Source: Pseudomonas beijingensis (lineage in GTDB: Bacteria > Pseudomonadota > Gammaproteobacteria > Pseudomonadales > Pseudomonadaceae). From it: a stretch of DNA of 64,000 bases. The stretch spans positions 1,120,001 through 1,184,000 of the forward strand of contig NZ_CP117425.1 of the NCBI RefSeq assembly GCF_030687295.1. The letters are read 5' to 3'. Position numbers and translations under genes: made by a program. Position 1 is the first letter of the stretch; each line of letters begins with the position of its first letter. Below the pieces are notes generated by a model, which searched no databases, was not told where the DNA came from, and saw only the letters and a list, made by a program, of their open reading frames with translations. This document shows, piece after piece, positions 39,186-48,255 of this stretch.

Positions 39186-40004
39186 ATGTCGCGTCGCATA
39201 TCCCCCGTCATACCCGGCTTCGGGCTGACGCTGGGCTACACCCTGGTGTACCTCAGTCTGATTGTGCTCATACCCCTGGCGGCGATGTTCGTGCATGCCG
39301 CCCAACTCACCTGGGAGCAGTTCTGGGCGATCATCTCGGCGCCGCGGGTGCTGGCGGCCTTGAAGCTCAGCTTCGGCACCGCGCTGTACGCCGCGATCAT
39401 CAACGGCGTGATCGGTACGCTGCTGGCCTGGGTGCTGGTGCGCTACACCTTCCCCGGCCGCAAGATCATCGACGCGATGATCGACCTGCCGTTCGCCCTG
39501 CCCACCGCCGTGGCCGGTATTGCCCTGACGGCGTTGTACGCGCCGACCGGTCTGGTTGGTCAGTTCGCCACCGACCTGGGCTTCAAGATCGCCTACACGC
39601 CGCTGGGCATCACCCTGGCGCTGACCTTCGTGACGCTGCCGTTCGTGGTGCGCACGGTGCAGCCGGTGCTGGCCGATATTCCCCGTGAAGTCGAAGAGGC
39701 GGCCGCCTGCCTCGGTGCCAAGCCGTGGCAGGTGTTCCGCCACATCCTCGTGCCGGCGTTGTTGCCGGCCTGGTTGACCGGCTTCGCCCTGGCCTTTGCC
39801 CGTGGCGTGGGCGAGTACGGCTCGGTGATTTTCATCGCCGGCAACATGCCGATGAAAACCGAGATCCTGCCGCTGCTGATCATGGTCAAGCTAGACCAAT
39901 ACGACTACACCGGCGCCACCTCCATCGGCGTGCTGATGCTGGTGGTTTCCTTCGTCCTGTTGCTGCTGATCAACCTGCTGCAGCGGCGCATCGAAACCCC
40001 ATAA
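39186..40004 (+). CDS. cysT: Sulfate ABC transporter permease CysT
   Basis: This is one of two membrane subunits of the sulfate importer, 272 residues, with six predicted helices. The EAA loop that contacts CysA is visible as EVEEAAACLGAKPWQVFRHI. It starts MSRRISPVIPGFG at 39186. cysW starts 12 nt after its stop. Also called CysU. Confidence 0.95.
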   Translation: MSRRISPVIPGFGLTLGYTLVYLSLIVLIPLAAMFVHAAQLTWEQFWAIISAPRVLAALKLSFGTALYAAIINGVIGTLLAWVLVRYTFPGRKIIDAMIDLPFALPTAVAGIALTALYAPTGLVGQFATDLGFKIAYTPLGITLALTFVTLPFVVRTVQPVLADIPREVEEAAACLGAKPWQVFRHILVPALLPAWLTGFALAFARGVGEYGSVIFIAGNMPMKTEILPLLIMVKLDQYDYTGATSIGVLMLVVSFVLLLLINLLQRRIETP

Positions 40005-40016
40005 GGAGGCGCGAAC

Positions 40017-40886
40017 ATGTCCCAATCGTCTATTTCCGCAGCCTCCACCAACGCCGCCCGTCGCGGCAGTGCAACGTCGCGGCGCGTGTTGATCGGTCTT
40101 GGCTGGCTGATTTTTGCGCTGTTTTTGCTGTTTCCGCTGTTCATCGTGGTGTCCCAGGGCCTGAAGCTCGGGCTGGGGGCGTTCTTCACCGCGATCTTCG
40201 AACCCGACGCGTTGTCAGCACTGAAGCTCACGGTGATCGCCGTGCTGATCTCGGTGCCGCTGAACCTGGTGTTCGGTGTCAGCGCCGCATGGTGCGTGAG
40301 CAAGTATTCATTCCGTGGCAAGAGCATGCTGGTGACGCTGATCGACCTGCCGTTCTCGGTGTCGCCGGTGATCGCGGGCCTGGTCTACGTGCTGATGTTC
40401 GGCGCCCAGGGCCTGTTCGGGCCGTGGCTGTCGGATCACGACATCCAGATCGTGTTCGCGCTGCCGGGCATCGTCCTGGCGACCATCTTCGTCACCGTGC
40501 CGTTCGTGGCCCGTGAGTTGATCCCGCTGATGCAGGAACAAGGCACCCAGGAAGAAGAGGCCGCGCGCCTGCTGGGCGCCAATGGCTGGCAGATGTTCTG
40601 GCATGTCACCGTGCCGAACATCAAGTGGGGCCTGATCTATGGGGTGGTGCTGTGTACCGCCCGGGCCATGGGCGAGTTTGGCGCGGTGTCGGTGGTGTCC
40701 GGGCACATTCGCGGGGTGACCAACACCCTGCCGCTGCACGTCGAGATCCTCTACAACGAATACAACCACGTGGCCGCGTTCGCTGTGGCGAGCCTGTTGC
40801 TGATCCTGGCGCTCTTCATCCTGCTGCTCAAGCAGTGGAGCGAAAACCGAATCAACCGCCTGCGCGCCAGCGCCGCGGAGGAATAA
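40017..40886 (+). CDS. cysW: Sulfate ABC transporter permease CysW
   Basis: This is the second membrane subunit, 289 residues, with six helices and an EAA loop ([19 protein letters not shown]). GGAGG lies 5-6 nt before ATG 40017. The cytoplasmic N-terminus is short, Ser/Ala-rich and polar, which is normal. The cysA start follows 3 nt after its stop. Confidence 0.95.
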   Translation: MSQSSISAASTNAARRGSATSRRVLIGLGWLIFALFLLFPLFIVVSQGLKLGLGAFFTAIFEPDALSALKLTVIAVLISVPLNLVFGVSAAWCVSKYSFRGKSMLVTLIDLPFSVSPVIAGLVYVLMFGAQGLFGPWLSDHDIQIVFALPGIVLATIFVTVPFVARELIPLMQEQGTQEEEAARLLGANGWQMFWHVTVPNIKWGLIYGVVLCTARAMGEFGAVSVVSGHIRGVTNTLPLHVEILYNEYNHVAAFAVASLLLILALFILLLKQWSENRINRLRASAAEE

Positions 40887-40889
40887 GTC

Positions 40890-41879
40890 ATGTCGATCGA
40901 AGTTCGTAACGTCAGCAAGAATTTCAACGCCTTCAGGGCCCTGGACGAGATCAGCCTGGACATCCAGAGCGGCGAGCTGGTGGCGCTGCTCGGCCCGTCG
41001 GGTTGTGGCAAGACCACCTTGCTGCGGATCATCGCCGGCCTCGAAACCCCGGACCAGGGCAGCATCGTGTTCCACGGCGAGGATGTGTCCGGCCACGACG
41101 TGCGGGATCGCAACGTCGGTTTCGTGTTCCAGCACTACGCCTTGTTCCGCCACATGACGGTGTTCGACAACGTCGCCTTTGGCTTGCGCATGAAGCCGAA
41201 GAATCAGCGCCCGAACGAAAGCCAGATCGCGACCAAGGTCCACGAACTGCTGAACATGGTGCAACTGGATTGGCTCGCCGACCGTTACCCGGAGCAGTTG
41301 TCCGGCGGCCAGCGCCAGCGTATAGCCCTGGCCCGCGCCTTGGCGGTGGAGCCCAAGGTGTTGTTGCTGGATGAACCCTTCGGCGCCCTCGACGCCAAGG
41401 TTCGCAAGGAATTGCGCCGTTGGCTGGCGCGGCTGCACGAGGACATCAACCTGACCTCGGTGTTCGTGACCCACGACCAGGAGGAGGCCATGGAAGTCGC
41501 CGACCGGATCGTGGTGATGAACAAGGGCGTGATCGAGCAGATCGGCTCGCCGGGAGATGTCTACGAAAACCCGGCCAGCGATTTTGTGTACCACTTCCTC
41601 GGTGACTCGAACCGCCTGCACTTGGGTGAGGACCGGCATGTGCTGTTCCGCCCTCACGAAGTGTCGCTGTCGCGCTCGGAGCTGGAAGACCACCACGCCG
41701 CCGAAGTACGCGACATTCGCCCGCTCGGCGCCACCACCCGGGTGACCCTGAAGGTGGAAGGCCAGAGCGAGCTGATCGAGGCGGAAGTGGTGAAGGACCA
41801 TGACAGCCTGGTGGGCCTGGCGAAGGGCGAGACGCTGTTCTTCAAGCCGAAGGTCTGGCAGAAAGTCTCAAACCTTTAA
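40890..41879 (+). CDS. cysA: Sulfate ABC transporter ATP-binding protein CysA
   Basis: This ATPase of the sulfate/thiosulfate importer is 329 residues. It has Walker [10 protein letters not shown], signature LSGGQRQR, Walker [12 protein letters not shown] and the switch His in [14 protein letters not shown]-like C-terminal domain follows from about residue 235. GAGGAA precedes ATG 40890. It is the last gene of sbp-cysTWA; a cluster of REPs follows. Confidence 0.96.
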   Translation: MSIEVRNVSKNFNAFRALDEISLDIQSGELVALLGPSGCGKTTLLRIIAGLETPDQGSIVFHGEDVSGHDVRDRNVGFVFQHYALFRHMTVFDNVAFGLRMKPKNQRPNESQIATKVHELLNMVQLDWLADRYPEQLSGGQRQRIALARALAVEPKVLLLDEPFGALDAKVRKELRRWLARLHEDINLTSVFVTHDQEEAMEVADRIVVMNKGVIEQIGSPGDVYENPASDFVYHFLGDSNRLHLGEDRHVLFRPHEVSLSRSELEDHHAAEVRDIRPLGATTRVTLKVEGQSELIEAEVVKDHDSLVGLAKGETLFFKPKVWQKVSNL

Positions 41880-41889
41880 GATCAAAAGC

Positions 41890-42120
41890 ATCGCGAGCAA
41901 GCTCGCTCCCACAGGGGAAATGGGTTGATCACAAGTCTGTCGGCAACCCCCAAAACTGTGGGAGCGGGCTTGCTCGCGAAGGCGTAGATACGTTCACCAT
42001 CGATGCAATCTGGTCCATTGCTTTCGCGAGCAAGCCCGCTCCCACAAGTGGATCTGTGTCTGCCACAACCTCTGCGGTTCAACCCCAATCCACTGTGGGA
42101 GCGGGCTTGCTCGCGATGGC
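41890..42120. repeat. Cluster of four REP palindromes
   Basis: Units lie near 41890-41914, 41957-41984, 42020-42047 and 42093-42120, in alternating orientation. They occupy most of the 420-nt gap between cysA and the dehydrogenase operon. The remaining 180 nt (42121-42301) hold that operon's promoter and leader. Confidence 0.9.
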
Positions 42121-42265
42121 GCCCTCACTGACACCCCGACCCGAATCCGAATAACACCGCCCGACCTTGCTTCGATTGGTTCTACTTCACCACCTTTTCC
42201 CGTCTCAAACCCTACCTAGACTCTGACTTGCCAGGAGGCAGTAAGAGTCCAATGACGGACCGGTG

Positions 42266-42298
42266 TTATCTCCTGGCGCCCTGATGCCAAGGAGATAA
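42266..42298 (+). promoter_or_regulatory. Hairpin covering the ribosome binding site of the haem c gene
   Basis: TTATCTCCT (42266-42274) is perfectly complementary to AGGAGATAA (42290-42298). The stem is extended by GGC/GCC across one bulged A. The paired strand contains the Shine-Dalgarno AAGGAG for ATG 42302. The folded RNA would block ribosome entry, so the operon may be controlled at translation initiation. Confidence 0.65.
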
Positions 42299-42301
42299 AG
42301 C

Positions 42302-43666
42302 ATGAGAATGGAAGTCAGTCGGCACGGCCCGTTTGGCTGTGCCTTGATAAGCGTTTTATTGAGCCCATCCGTCAGCGCCACCCCCTCGTTGTCGCCGCAG
42401 ATACCTTTCGATGTCACGGTTACCGGCGAGCATCCCACTCTGGTCAGCCTTCAGCGCGATTTCGATGAACTGTCATGGCAGACGTTCATTGCCCTGAGCT
42501 GGCCGGCGCTGGATAACGGTGATCCAAATACCGGCACCCCCATCGGTAAGCAGGACGGCGCCACCGTGTGGGAAAGCTGGAAAGAGAGCTACCAGATTTT
42601 CCGGGCCAAGGGCCAGACGCCGTTGCCCTGGAACGCACCGGCGACTCTTCCTGAAGCGTGCAAGTCGCTCAAGCCCGGTCGCCTCTTGCAGCAGATGGGC
42701 AAGGTGCCCGATGTGCTGGATGAGTTTATCCAACCCTTCGAGAGCGGCCCGCTGGTGGACCAGAACGGTATCTACACGCGCAATGAAATCGTGGTCAACC
42801 AATCGATGTTCAACGGGATCGTCGACAACGGCCTGTACAGCATCGAAGGCCAGCAGAAATTCTTCGCCGCCAATCCGAACAACACCGTGGCGTTCAGTTG
42901 TGGTTCCACCAAGACCCAACAGGTCGGCGCGGTGATGGTGAAGGCGTCGTGGAAAGTCCTGGGCCCCAACGACAACCGCCAGGATTTCCATACTGTCGAT
43001 GCGCTGGTCTACACCCCGGGCAACAACGACCCGAGCCATGGGCCAATCGTTGCGGAGTCATGCGTGTCCGAGCCCGTCGGGTTGGTGGGCTTGCACATGG
43101 TCCATAAGACCGCCAGCGCGGCGCAATGGGTCTGGTCAACCTTCGAGCATGTGAAAAACGTGCCGGAAAAAACCACGCCTGTGGCCCAGCGCACGGGGCC
43201 TTATCTGTTCTACAACGCGGCGAGCAAAAGCGACATCAACCAGCCGCCGCCTCGGCCATGGAACCCGGCAGTCAAGGCGACACCTTCACAGATCGTGCGG
43301 GAAGTGCCGCTGACCGACGCCACCAAAAACCTCAATACCACCTATCAAGCGCTGTTGCGTACGGTGAACCCGAAGAGTGTCTGGGCGAACTATCAACTGA
43401 TCAGTACCCAGTGGCCGTCAGATCCGCCCAAGAACTGTCAGGTATCGGCCGCTAACCCGTTGGGCAGTCCCGCCCCCTCGTTCCTCGCCAACGCCACGCT
43501 GGAAACCTACATCCAGGGCACCGTGCCCCAGGCGTCCTCCAGTTGCATGGCGTGTCACGGCAATGCGGCGACCCATGTCACCGAATCACCGCGCACCAGC
43601 TTCGCGGATTTCACCTATTTGCTCGAACGCGCACAGTCCACCAGTGGACAAGGAGCCAAGCAATGA
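42302..43666 (+). CDS. Putative haem c-containing subunit of a dehydrogenase complex
   Basis: This 454-residue secreted protein has a signal peptide (MRMEVSRHGPFGCALISVLL... SVSA|TPSL) and a large domain of a family I do not recognise by name. Near the C-terminus there is one haem c motif, CMACH at 416-420 (SSCMACHGNAATH). There is no Met afterwards, so the sixth haem ligand may be His426 or absent. It overlaps the small-subunit gene by ATGA and is followed by a GMC flavoprotein, so it probably accepts electrons from that enzyme. The function is inferred from context. Confidence 0.7.
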   Translation: MRMEVSRHGPFGCALISVLLSPSVSATPSLSPQIPFDVTVTGEHPTLVSLQRDFDELSWQTFIALSWPALDNGDPNTGTPIGKQDGATVWESWKESYQIFRAKGQTPLPWNAPATLPEACKSLKPGRLLQQMGKVPDVLDEFIQPFESGPLVDQNGIYTRNEIVVNQSMFNGIVDNGLYSIEGQQKFFAANPNNTVAFSCGSTKTQQVGAVMVKASWKVLGPNDNRQDFHTVDALVYTPGNNDPSHGPIVAESCVSEPVGLVGLHMVHKTASAAQWVWSTFEHVKNVPEKTTPVAQRTGPYLFYNAASKSDINQPPPRPWNPAVKATPSQIVREVPLTDATKNLNTTYQALLRTVNPKSVWANYQLISTQWPSDPPKNCQVSAANPLGSPAPSFLANATLETYIQGTVPQASSSCMACHGNAATHVTESPRTSFADFTYLLERAQSTSGQGAKQ

Positions 43667-44175
43667 GCAGCAATCTGGATAATTTCGTGGGCCTGTCGTC
43701 GGCCCTGATTGGTATTTCGGCGGATCGTTTGGCACCGCAGATCGACCCGGTCGGTTTGCCGCCGATTTTTCTCGATTACATCACTGCGCGAATCCCTTCC
43801 ACGGTGCTCAACACGCTGTTGACTCAATACGCCACGCTGGTGGCTGACCAGGTACCGCCCGACCAGATCGCCCAGCAGATACTGAAGTTCAACATGCAAC
43901 CGACGATTCCGGACACCGTGCTGGCTGCGCGCTCGATCATGAAGCTGTGGTTGTTGGGTGTCTGGTATCAACCGTTGGATATGGCGCCTTTCAAGAAGGG
44001 CGATTCGGCGGTGGTCTCCGATCAGGCCTACATCTACAGCTGGGCCTGGAAGATCGCCCAGGCCCACCCGATGGGCTACAGCGAATCGTTTTTTGGTTAT
44101 TGGAACAGCACGCCTCCCAGTCTTGAAGATTTGACCGGCGTATCCGCCAACGGACAGCAAGGAGCGTTGTCATGA
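43663..44175 (+). CDS. Sorbitol-dehydrogenase-like small subunit (FAD-SLDH family)
   Basis: This 170-residue helical protein starts MSSNLDNFVGLSSALIGISA and resembles the small subunit of membrane FAD-dependent sorbitol/fructose dehydrogenases. In those complexes it chaperones or exports the flavoprotein. Unlike classical small subunits, no twin-arginine signal is visible at its N-terminus. It overlaps the genes on both sides (ATGA with each), so the three are translated as a unit. Confidence 0.75.
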   Translation: MSSNLDNFVGLSSALIGISADRLAPQIDPVGLPPIFLDYITARIPSTVLNTLLTQYATLVADQVPPDQIAQQILKFNMQPTIPDTVLAARSIMKLWLLGVWYQPLDMAPFKKGDSAVVSDQAYIYSWAWKIAQAHPMGYSESFFGYWNSTPPSLEDLTGVSANGQQGALS

Positions 44176-46349
44176 GTACCGAACAAGCCGAAGTGGTGAT
44201 CGTTGGCGCGGGTTTGGCCGGTAGCATCATTGCCTATCAGTTGGGCATGGCCGGGATCGATGTGCTGGTACTCGAATCGGGGCCGGAGATACCGGTCAAT
44301 CGTGCCCAGTACCTGGAGCGTTTCTATACCGCGACGCTGAAAACCCCTGAGTCCCCTTATCCCCCAAGCACGACGCTAGACCCGCACCTCAAGGGGCCGG
44401 CAGAGCTGAACGCTCCGCGCGCGACCATCGCCGATCTGCTCAATGGCAACTGGAACAACCCGGCGGTCAGCTACTTGGTCCAAAAAGGCCCGCTGCCCTT
44501 TACGAGCACTTACGAACGGGTGGGTGGCGGCACGACATGGCATTGGGTCGGAACCTGCCTGCGCATGGTCCCGAACGATTTTCGCCTGAGGTCCAAGTAT
44601 GGCGTCGGGGTTGACTGGCCAATTGATTATGACGATCTGCAAAGCGCCTACTGCCGGGCGGAAGCGGAAATCGGCGTGTCGGCCAACGTCGCCGACCAGG
44701 CCTATCTGGGCATGACCTTTCCCGAGGGGTATGCGTTCCCGATGCGCAGCATTCCCTTGTCGCTGGTCGATGGCAGCTTTGTCACGGCTGTCACGGGGCA
44801 GACGTTCGATAGCTTGCCGCTGGTGGTCAGCCCGACGCCGGCCGGGCGTAACTCCCAACCTTATGCCGGTCGCCGGGTATGCGCCGGCAATACCAACTGC
44901 ACGCCGATCTGCCCGATCCAGGCCAAATACGACGCCACCGTGACCATGAACAAAGCGTTGGGCACTGGCAAGGTCCGAGTGCTTTATCGAACCGTGGCCA
45001 GCAAAGTAACCGTTGGCACTGACAGCAACATCAATGGCATCGAGTTCAAGCAATATCAATTGGAAGACGGGCCTGTCACTGGAACCGGTGTGGCAATAGG
45101 GCAACGTTATGTGATCGCGGCCCATGCCATCGAAACACCGAAACTGCTGCTGCACTCCGGCGTCGCCAACAGCAGCGGGCAAGTGGGGCGTAGCCTGGCT
45201 GACCATCCCATTTACCTGGCCTGGGGGTTAATGCCCGAGGGCAAGGCGATTTTTCCCTACCGGGGACCACTGTCGACGGCCGGCATCGAAAGTCTGCGCG
45301 ATGGCGCCTTTCGCAGCGATCGTGCGGCGTGGCGTATCGAGATTGGCAACGAAGGTTGGAACTGGCCGGCCGGTGACCCCTACACCACGGTGGCCGACTT
45401 CATCGACGGTAAGAACATTGGCGGCGCCAACCCGAGCAATAAATTGCTATCCGGAACGGCGTTGGTGCAAAAGCTCAACGACGTCTTCACCCGCCAGTTC
45501 CGGATCGGTTTCCTGGTTGAGCAGGTCGAGGACGATCCCGACCACGCGGATTGCTACATCGTGCCCTCGCGCGAATACACGGACCGGCTCGGCATCCCCC
45601 GGCCAGAAATCCACTACAACCTGTCCGAGTACACCAAGAAGGGTTTCCAGCAGGCGAAAATATTGGCCACGCACATCATCAAGGACCTGCTCGGCGCCCA
45701 GGAGTTGACGGACATCATCGGACCTGGATGTTTTACGTACGACAAGGTGCCCTACAGCTTCCAAGGGGCTGGCCACCTGATGGGGACTTATCGCATGGGC
45801 GATGACCCCACCAAGTCTGTGGTGGACAAGTACCAGCGCAGCTGGGACCACAAGAATCTGTTCCTGGTGGGTGACGGCGTGTTCCCCAGCACCGGCACCT
45901 CGAACCCGAGCCTGACAATCGCCGCGTTGTCATTCCAGGCCGGGGATACACTGGCCAATGACCTTCGGGCCGTGACGATGCAGGTCCAATCCACCATCGC
46001 CTGGCAGGGCACTGGCGTGCAGGTCAACGGGTTGGTACCACGCCTGGTTCGCTACGTCAGTGGGCGATGGTGTGCCAGTCCGCAGGGCGGCAATGTCGAT
46101 GGAAAGGGTGGTTCGCGGCACATCGACTACAGCAGCTATGCCTTGCCCGGTGCTGCCGAAGGCGCCTTGATCGGTCGCGTGGGCAATGGTGGCAAGCCGT
46201 TCCTGGTGGGTGATCTGGCGCAGGTTCCGGGCGACCAGCAAGGGGAGCTGCAACTGTGCATCAACGATGACCTGACCGGGCAATACGGGTCTGGCTTGAA
46301 AGATAACACCGGCGCGTTGACCATCCGGGTCGAGTTCGGTGCGCTGTAA
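44172..46349 (+). CDS. GMC oxidoreductase with C-terminal PA-IL (LecA)-like domain
   Basis: This 725-residue flavoprotein has an FAD motif VVIVGAGLAGSIIAYQL (residues 8-24) and GGGTTWHW near 118. A Cys-rich loop NTNCTPICP follows, then the C-terminal GMC domain with GAGHLMGTYRMG and the FAD-contacting GTSNPSLTIAAL. Residues 611-725 look like PA-IL/LecA: an IAWQG start, GALIGRVGNGGKPFLVG and INDDLTGQYGSG match LecA segments AWKG, GALVMKIGNSG and YNDVPGTYG. The substrate is probably a sugar or polyol. No signal peptide is visible. It is the last gene of the operon. Confidence 0.85.
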   Translation: MSTEQAEVVIVGAGLAGSIIAYQLGMAGIDVLVLESGPEIPVNRAQYLERFYTATLKTPESPYPPSTTLDPHLKGPAELNAPRATIADLLNGNWNNPAVSYLVQKGPLPFTSTYERVGGGTTWHWVGTCLRMVPNDFRLRSKYGVGVDWPIDYDDLQSAYCRAEAEIGVSANVADQAYLGMTFPEGYAFPMRSIPLSLVDGSFVTAVTGQTFDSLPLVVSPTPAGRNSQPYAGRRVCAGNTNCTPICPIQAKYDATVTMNKALGTGKVRVLYRTVASKVTVGTDSNINGIEFKQYQLEDGPVTGTGVAIGQRYVIAAHAIETPKLLLHSGVANSSGQVGRSLADHPIYLAWGLMPEGKAIFPYRGPLSTAGIESLRDGAFRSDRAAWRIEIGNEGWNWPAGDPYTTVADFIDGKNIGGANPSNKLLSGTALVQKLNDVFTRQFRIGFLVEQVEDDPDHADCYIVPSREYTDRLGIPRPEIHYNLSEYTKKGFQQAKILATHIIKDLLGAQELTDIIGPGCFTYDKVPYSFQGAGHLMGTYRMGDDPTKSVVDKYQRSWDHKNLFLVGDGVFPSTGTSNPSLTIAALSFQAGDTLANDLRAVTMQVQSTIAWQGTGVQVNGLVPRLVRYVSGRWCASPQGGNVDGKGGSRHIDYSSYALPGAAEGALIGRVGNGGKPFLVGDLAQVPGDQQGELQLCINDDLTGQYGSGLKDNTGALTIRVEFGAL

Positions 46350-46371
46350 CTTGAGCGGCAAGGCCTAACTC

Positions 46372-46477
46372 TTGTGGGGGCGAGCTTGTGGGAGCAAGGC
46401 TTGCCCGCGATGCAAACACCTCGGTGTAGCGGATCGACCGAGGCGATGCCATCGCGGGCAAGCCTTGCTCCCACAGG
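46372..46477. repeat. REP pair with partly duplicated left arm
   Basis: A partial GTGGGGGCGAGC copy is followed directly by TGTGGGAGCAAGGCTTGCCC, with the inverted partner ending at 46475. It lies between the convergent GMC and Mpo1-like genes. Confidence 0.85.
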
Positions 46478-46517
46478 TTCGCTCCTATAAGGGGGCAGGC
46501 GGGGGCATTGCGTTGTT

Positions 46518-47042
46518 TCAGGCCGCCGAACGCTGGTTGCGCAACGCCACCGGCCCGGCGCGCTCTTCGATGGCCCGCTTCAATTCGCCGCGAAGCCCCA
46601 GCAGGAAGCCCGCTTCCACCACCACAAACAACGGCCCGACAATCAGCCCGGTGAGGTCGTCGACGAACGCCGGCTTGCGGCCTTCGTAATAGTGGCCGAC
46701 GAACTGAATCACCCAGCCCACCACGAACATCCCCAGACCACTGCCCAGCCACACCCAGGTGCTTTGTGCGGCGAGCACCTGGCCCAGCCATACCGCCAGG
46801 CCCAGCAGCACCGTCATCAGCACGCCCAGGCGCAACTCCAGGCGCAGGTAGAACCAGGCACTGGCCACCGCCACCAGCAGCGCCGGCGACACCAGCACCG
46901 CGCCCGCGGGCCAGCCGGGCCGTGACAGCAGCACGGCGACGGCGACGAAGATCAGCGGAATCCCGATGAAATGACTGGCGATGTTGCGCGGGTCGCGGTG
47001 ATAGGCAGCGTATTGACTGAGGTGATCGACGAGGTTTTTCAT
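46518..47042 (-). CDS. Mpo1-like (DUF962/YGL010w) membrane protein
   Basis: This 174-residue protein has four to five membrane helices. Family hallmarks are the N-terminal YAAYHRDPRNIASHFIGIPL with two His residues and the later IQFVGHYYEGRKPAFVDDL. The yeast homologue Mpo1 is an Fe(II) dioxygenase that shortens 2-hydroxy fatty acids; the His residues are thought to bind iron. The bacterial role is unproven. The start at 47042 has GGAGGAA upstream. It is divergent from the Crp/Fnr regulator gene. Confidence 0.85.
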   Translation of the reverse strand: MKNLVDHLSQYAAYHRDPRNIASHFIGIPLIFVAVAVLLSRPGWPAGAVLVSPALLVAVASAWFYLRLELRLGVLMTVLLGLAVWLGQVLAAQSTWVWLGSGLGMFVVGWVIQFVGHYYEGRKPAFVDDLTGLIVGPLFVVVEAGFLLGLRGELKRAIEERAGPVALRNQRSAA

Positions 47043-47129
47043 TGTTGTTCCTCCTGAGGTGATGCCTGCATGATGCCCGGGTACCCCACGGCGTTCTGTC
47101 AGTTAGCCGACACTTGTCCCGGAGTTTCC

Positions 47130-47816
47130 ATGAATTCGCATCCCTGGCACTCACATCTGATGGCCGGCCACTGGTACAGCCATCTGCCTGATGAGTTACA
47201 GAATAGTCTGCTGGACATGTCACGGGTGCGCCGTCTGCCGCCGGGCCATCGGCTGTTCCAGCGCGGCGATCCACCCTGCGGGTTGTATGCCGTACTGGAA
47301 GGCGCGGTGCGCGTCGGTGCGGTGAACGAACAGGGCAAGGAGGCGTTGCTGAGCGTGGTGGAAGCGCCCCACTGGTTCGGTGAAATCTGCCTGTTCGATG
47401 GCCAGCCGCGGACCCATGATGCGGTCGTGGTGGGTCAATGTGCGCTGCTACACGTGCCCCAGGCGCCGTTGCTGGCCTTCCTGCAAGCGCAACCGATCTA
47501 CTGGCGGCATCTTGCCTTGTTGATGAGCCATAAGCTGCGCCTGACGTTCATCAACCTCGAACACCTGAGCCTGATGCCCGCCCCGGCCCGTCTGGCCCAC
47601 CGCCTGCTGATGATCGCCGAAGGCTACGGCGAAATCGAACCGGCCCGACGGGTCTTGCAACTGCCCCAGGAACAACTGGCGCTGATGCTCTCGCTGTCAC
47701 GCCAGACCACCAACCAGATCCTCAAGGACCTGCAGGCCCAGGGCATCCTTCATCTCAGTTATGGCGAGATCGAAATCCTCGACATCGAGCGGTTGCGGGC
47801 CCTGACCACGACCTGA
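47130..47816 (+). CDS. Crp/Fnr-family transcriptional regulator
   Basis: This 228-residue regulator has an N-terminal cyclic-nucleotide-binding-like barrel (about 15-130: GHRLFQRGDPPCGLYAVLEG) and a C-terminal winged helix (LPQEQLALMLSLSRQTTNQI). The cAMP-contacting residues of Crp and the iron-sulfur Cys set of Fnr are not visible, so the effector is unknown. ATG 47130 has GGAG 8 nt upstream; the ORF extends 60 nt further without a ribosome site. The divergent Mpo1-like gene is a possible target. Confidence 0.88.
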   Translation: MNSHPWHSHLMAGHWYSHLPDELQNSLLDMSRVRRLPPGHRLFQRGDPPCGLYAVLEGAVRVGAVNEQGKEALLSVVEAPHWFGEICLFDGQPRTHDAVVVGQCALLHVPQAPLLAFLQAQPIYWRHLALLMSHKLRLTFINLEHLSLMPAPARLAHRLLMIAEGYGEIEPARRVLQLPQEQLALMLSLSRQTTNQILKDLQAQGILHLSYGEIEILDIERLRALTTT

Positions 47817-47820
47817 AATC

Positions 47821-47907
47821 TGTGGGAGCGAGCTTGCTCGCGATGACGGCAGTACAGCCAACATCGCTGGTGCTGATCCACCGCTATCGCGAGCAAGCTC
47901 CCACAGG
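47821..47907. repeat. REP pair, right unit shortened
   Basis: The left unit TGTGGGAGCGAGCTTGCTCG is complete. The right unit reads GCGAGCAAGCTCCCACAGG, missing the GCT of the usual palindrome. It forms the left border of the hipBA locus. Confidence 0.85.
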
Positions 47908-47936
47908 AATGTGTGCATGCGCTACACTTCGATTAA

Positions 47937-47988
47937 ATTTGAATCAAATACAGTGCATATTCTGGCTGTTTAATAATTTGCACTGTAT
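47937..47988. promoter_or_regulatory. hipBA operator palindromes
   Basis: A perfect palindrome ATTTGA-A-TCAAAT lies at 47937-47949. Overlapping it is a pair of 10-bp arms ATACAGTGCA (47948-47957) and TGCACTGTAT (47979-47988) spaced by 21 nt. They lie 19-70 nt before the antitoxin start, where HipB-type antitoxins bind to repress their own operon. Confidence 0.7.
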
Positions 47989-48006
47989 ACGATGCGGAAT
48001 ATAAGC

Positions 48007-48255
48007 ATGAAAACCCTCGGCGAAGTAATTAGGCGACTGCGTAAAGAACACAACCTCTCTCAGGAGGCCTTGGCTGCGCAATACGGTATGAGCCGTGCCA
48101 CGATTTCGGGCATCGAGAACAACACCATTCCTGAGGTAGGGTTCCGTAAGGTAGAAGCAATCCTCAATGGGTTTGGCTACGAGTTGACGGCTGTTGCCCG
48201 ACCAACGAAACGCCCTACGCTCGATTCGCTGAAAAAGGATTCTTTCCATGGCTGA
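48007..48255 (+). CDS. hipB: HipB-like antitoxin (Xre helix-turn-helix)
   Basis: This 82-residue DNA-binding protein starts MKTLGEVIRRLRKEHNLSQE. It has the helix-turn-helix ALAAQYGMSRATISGIENN and a short C-terminal tail. It would bind and neutralise the HipA kinase encoded next and repress the operon from the palindromes upstream. It overlaps hipA by 8 nt. Start ATG 48007 is supported by the HTH fold beginning there; an in-frame ATG at 47992 is possible. Confidence 0.85.
   Translation: MKTLGEVIRRLRKEHNLSQEALAAQYGMSRATISGIENNTIPEVGFRKVEAILNGFGYELTAVARPTKRPTLDSLKKDSFHG

Noticed and set aside
41890..42120. Possible CRISPR array because of regularly spaced repeats
   Set aside because: The units are palindromic REPs in alternating orientation with uneven spacing and no cas genes nearby.
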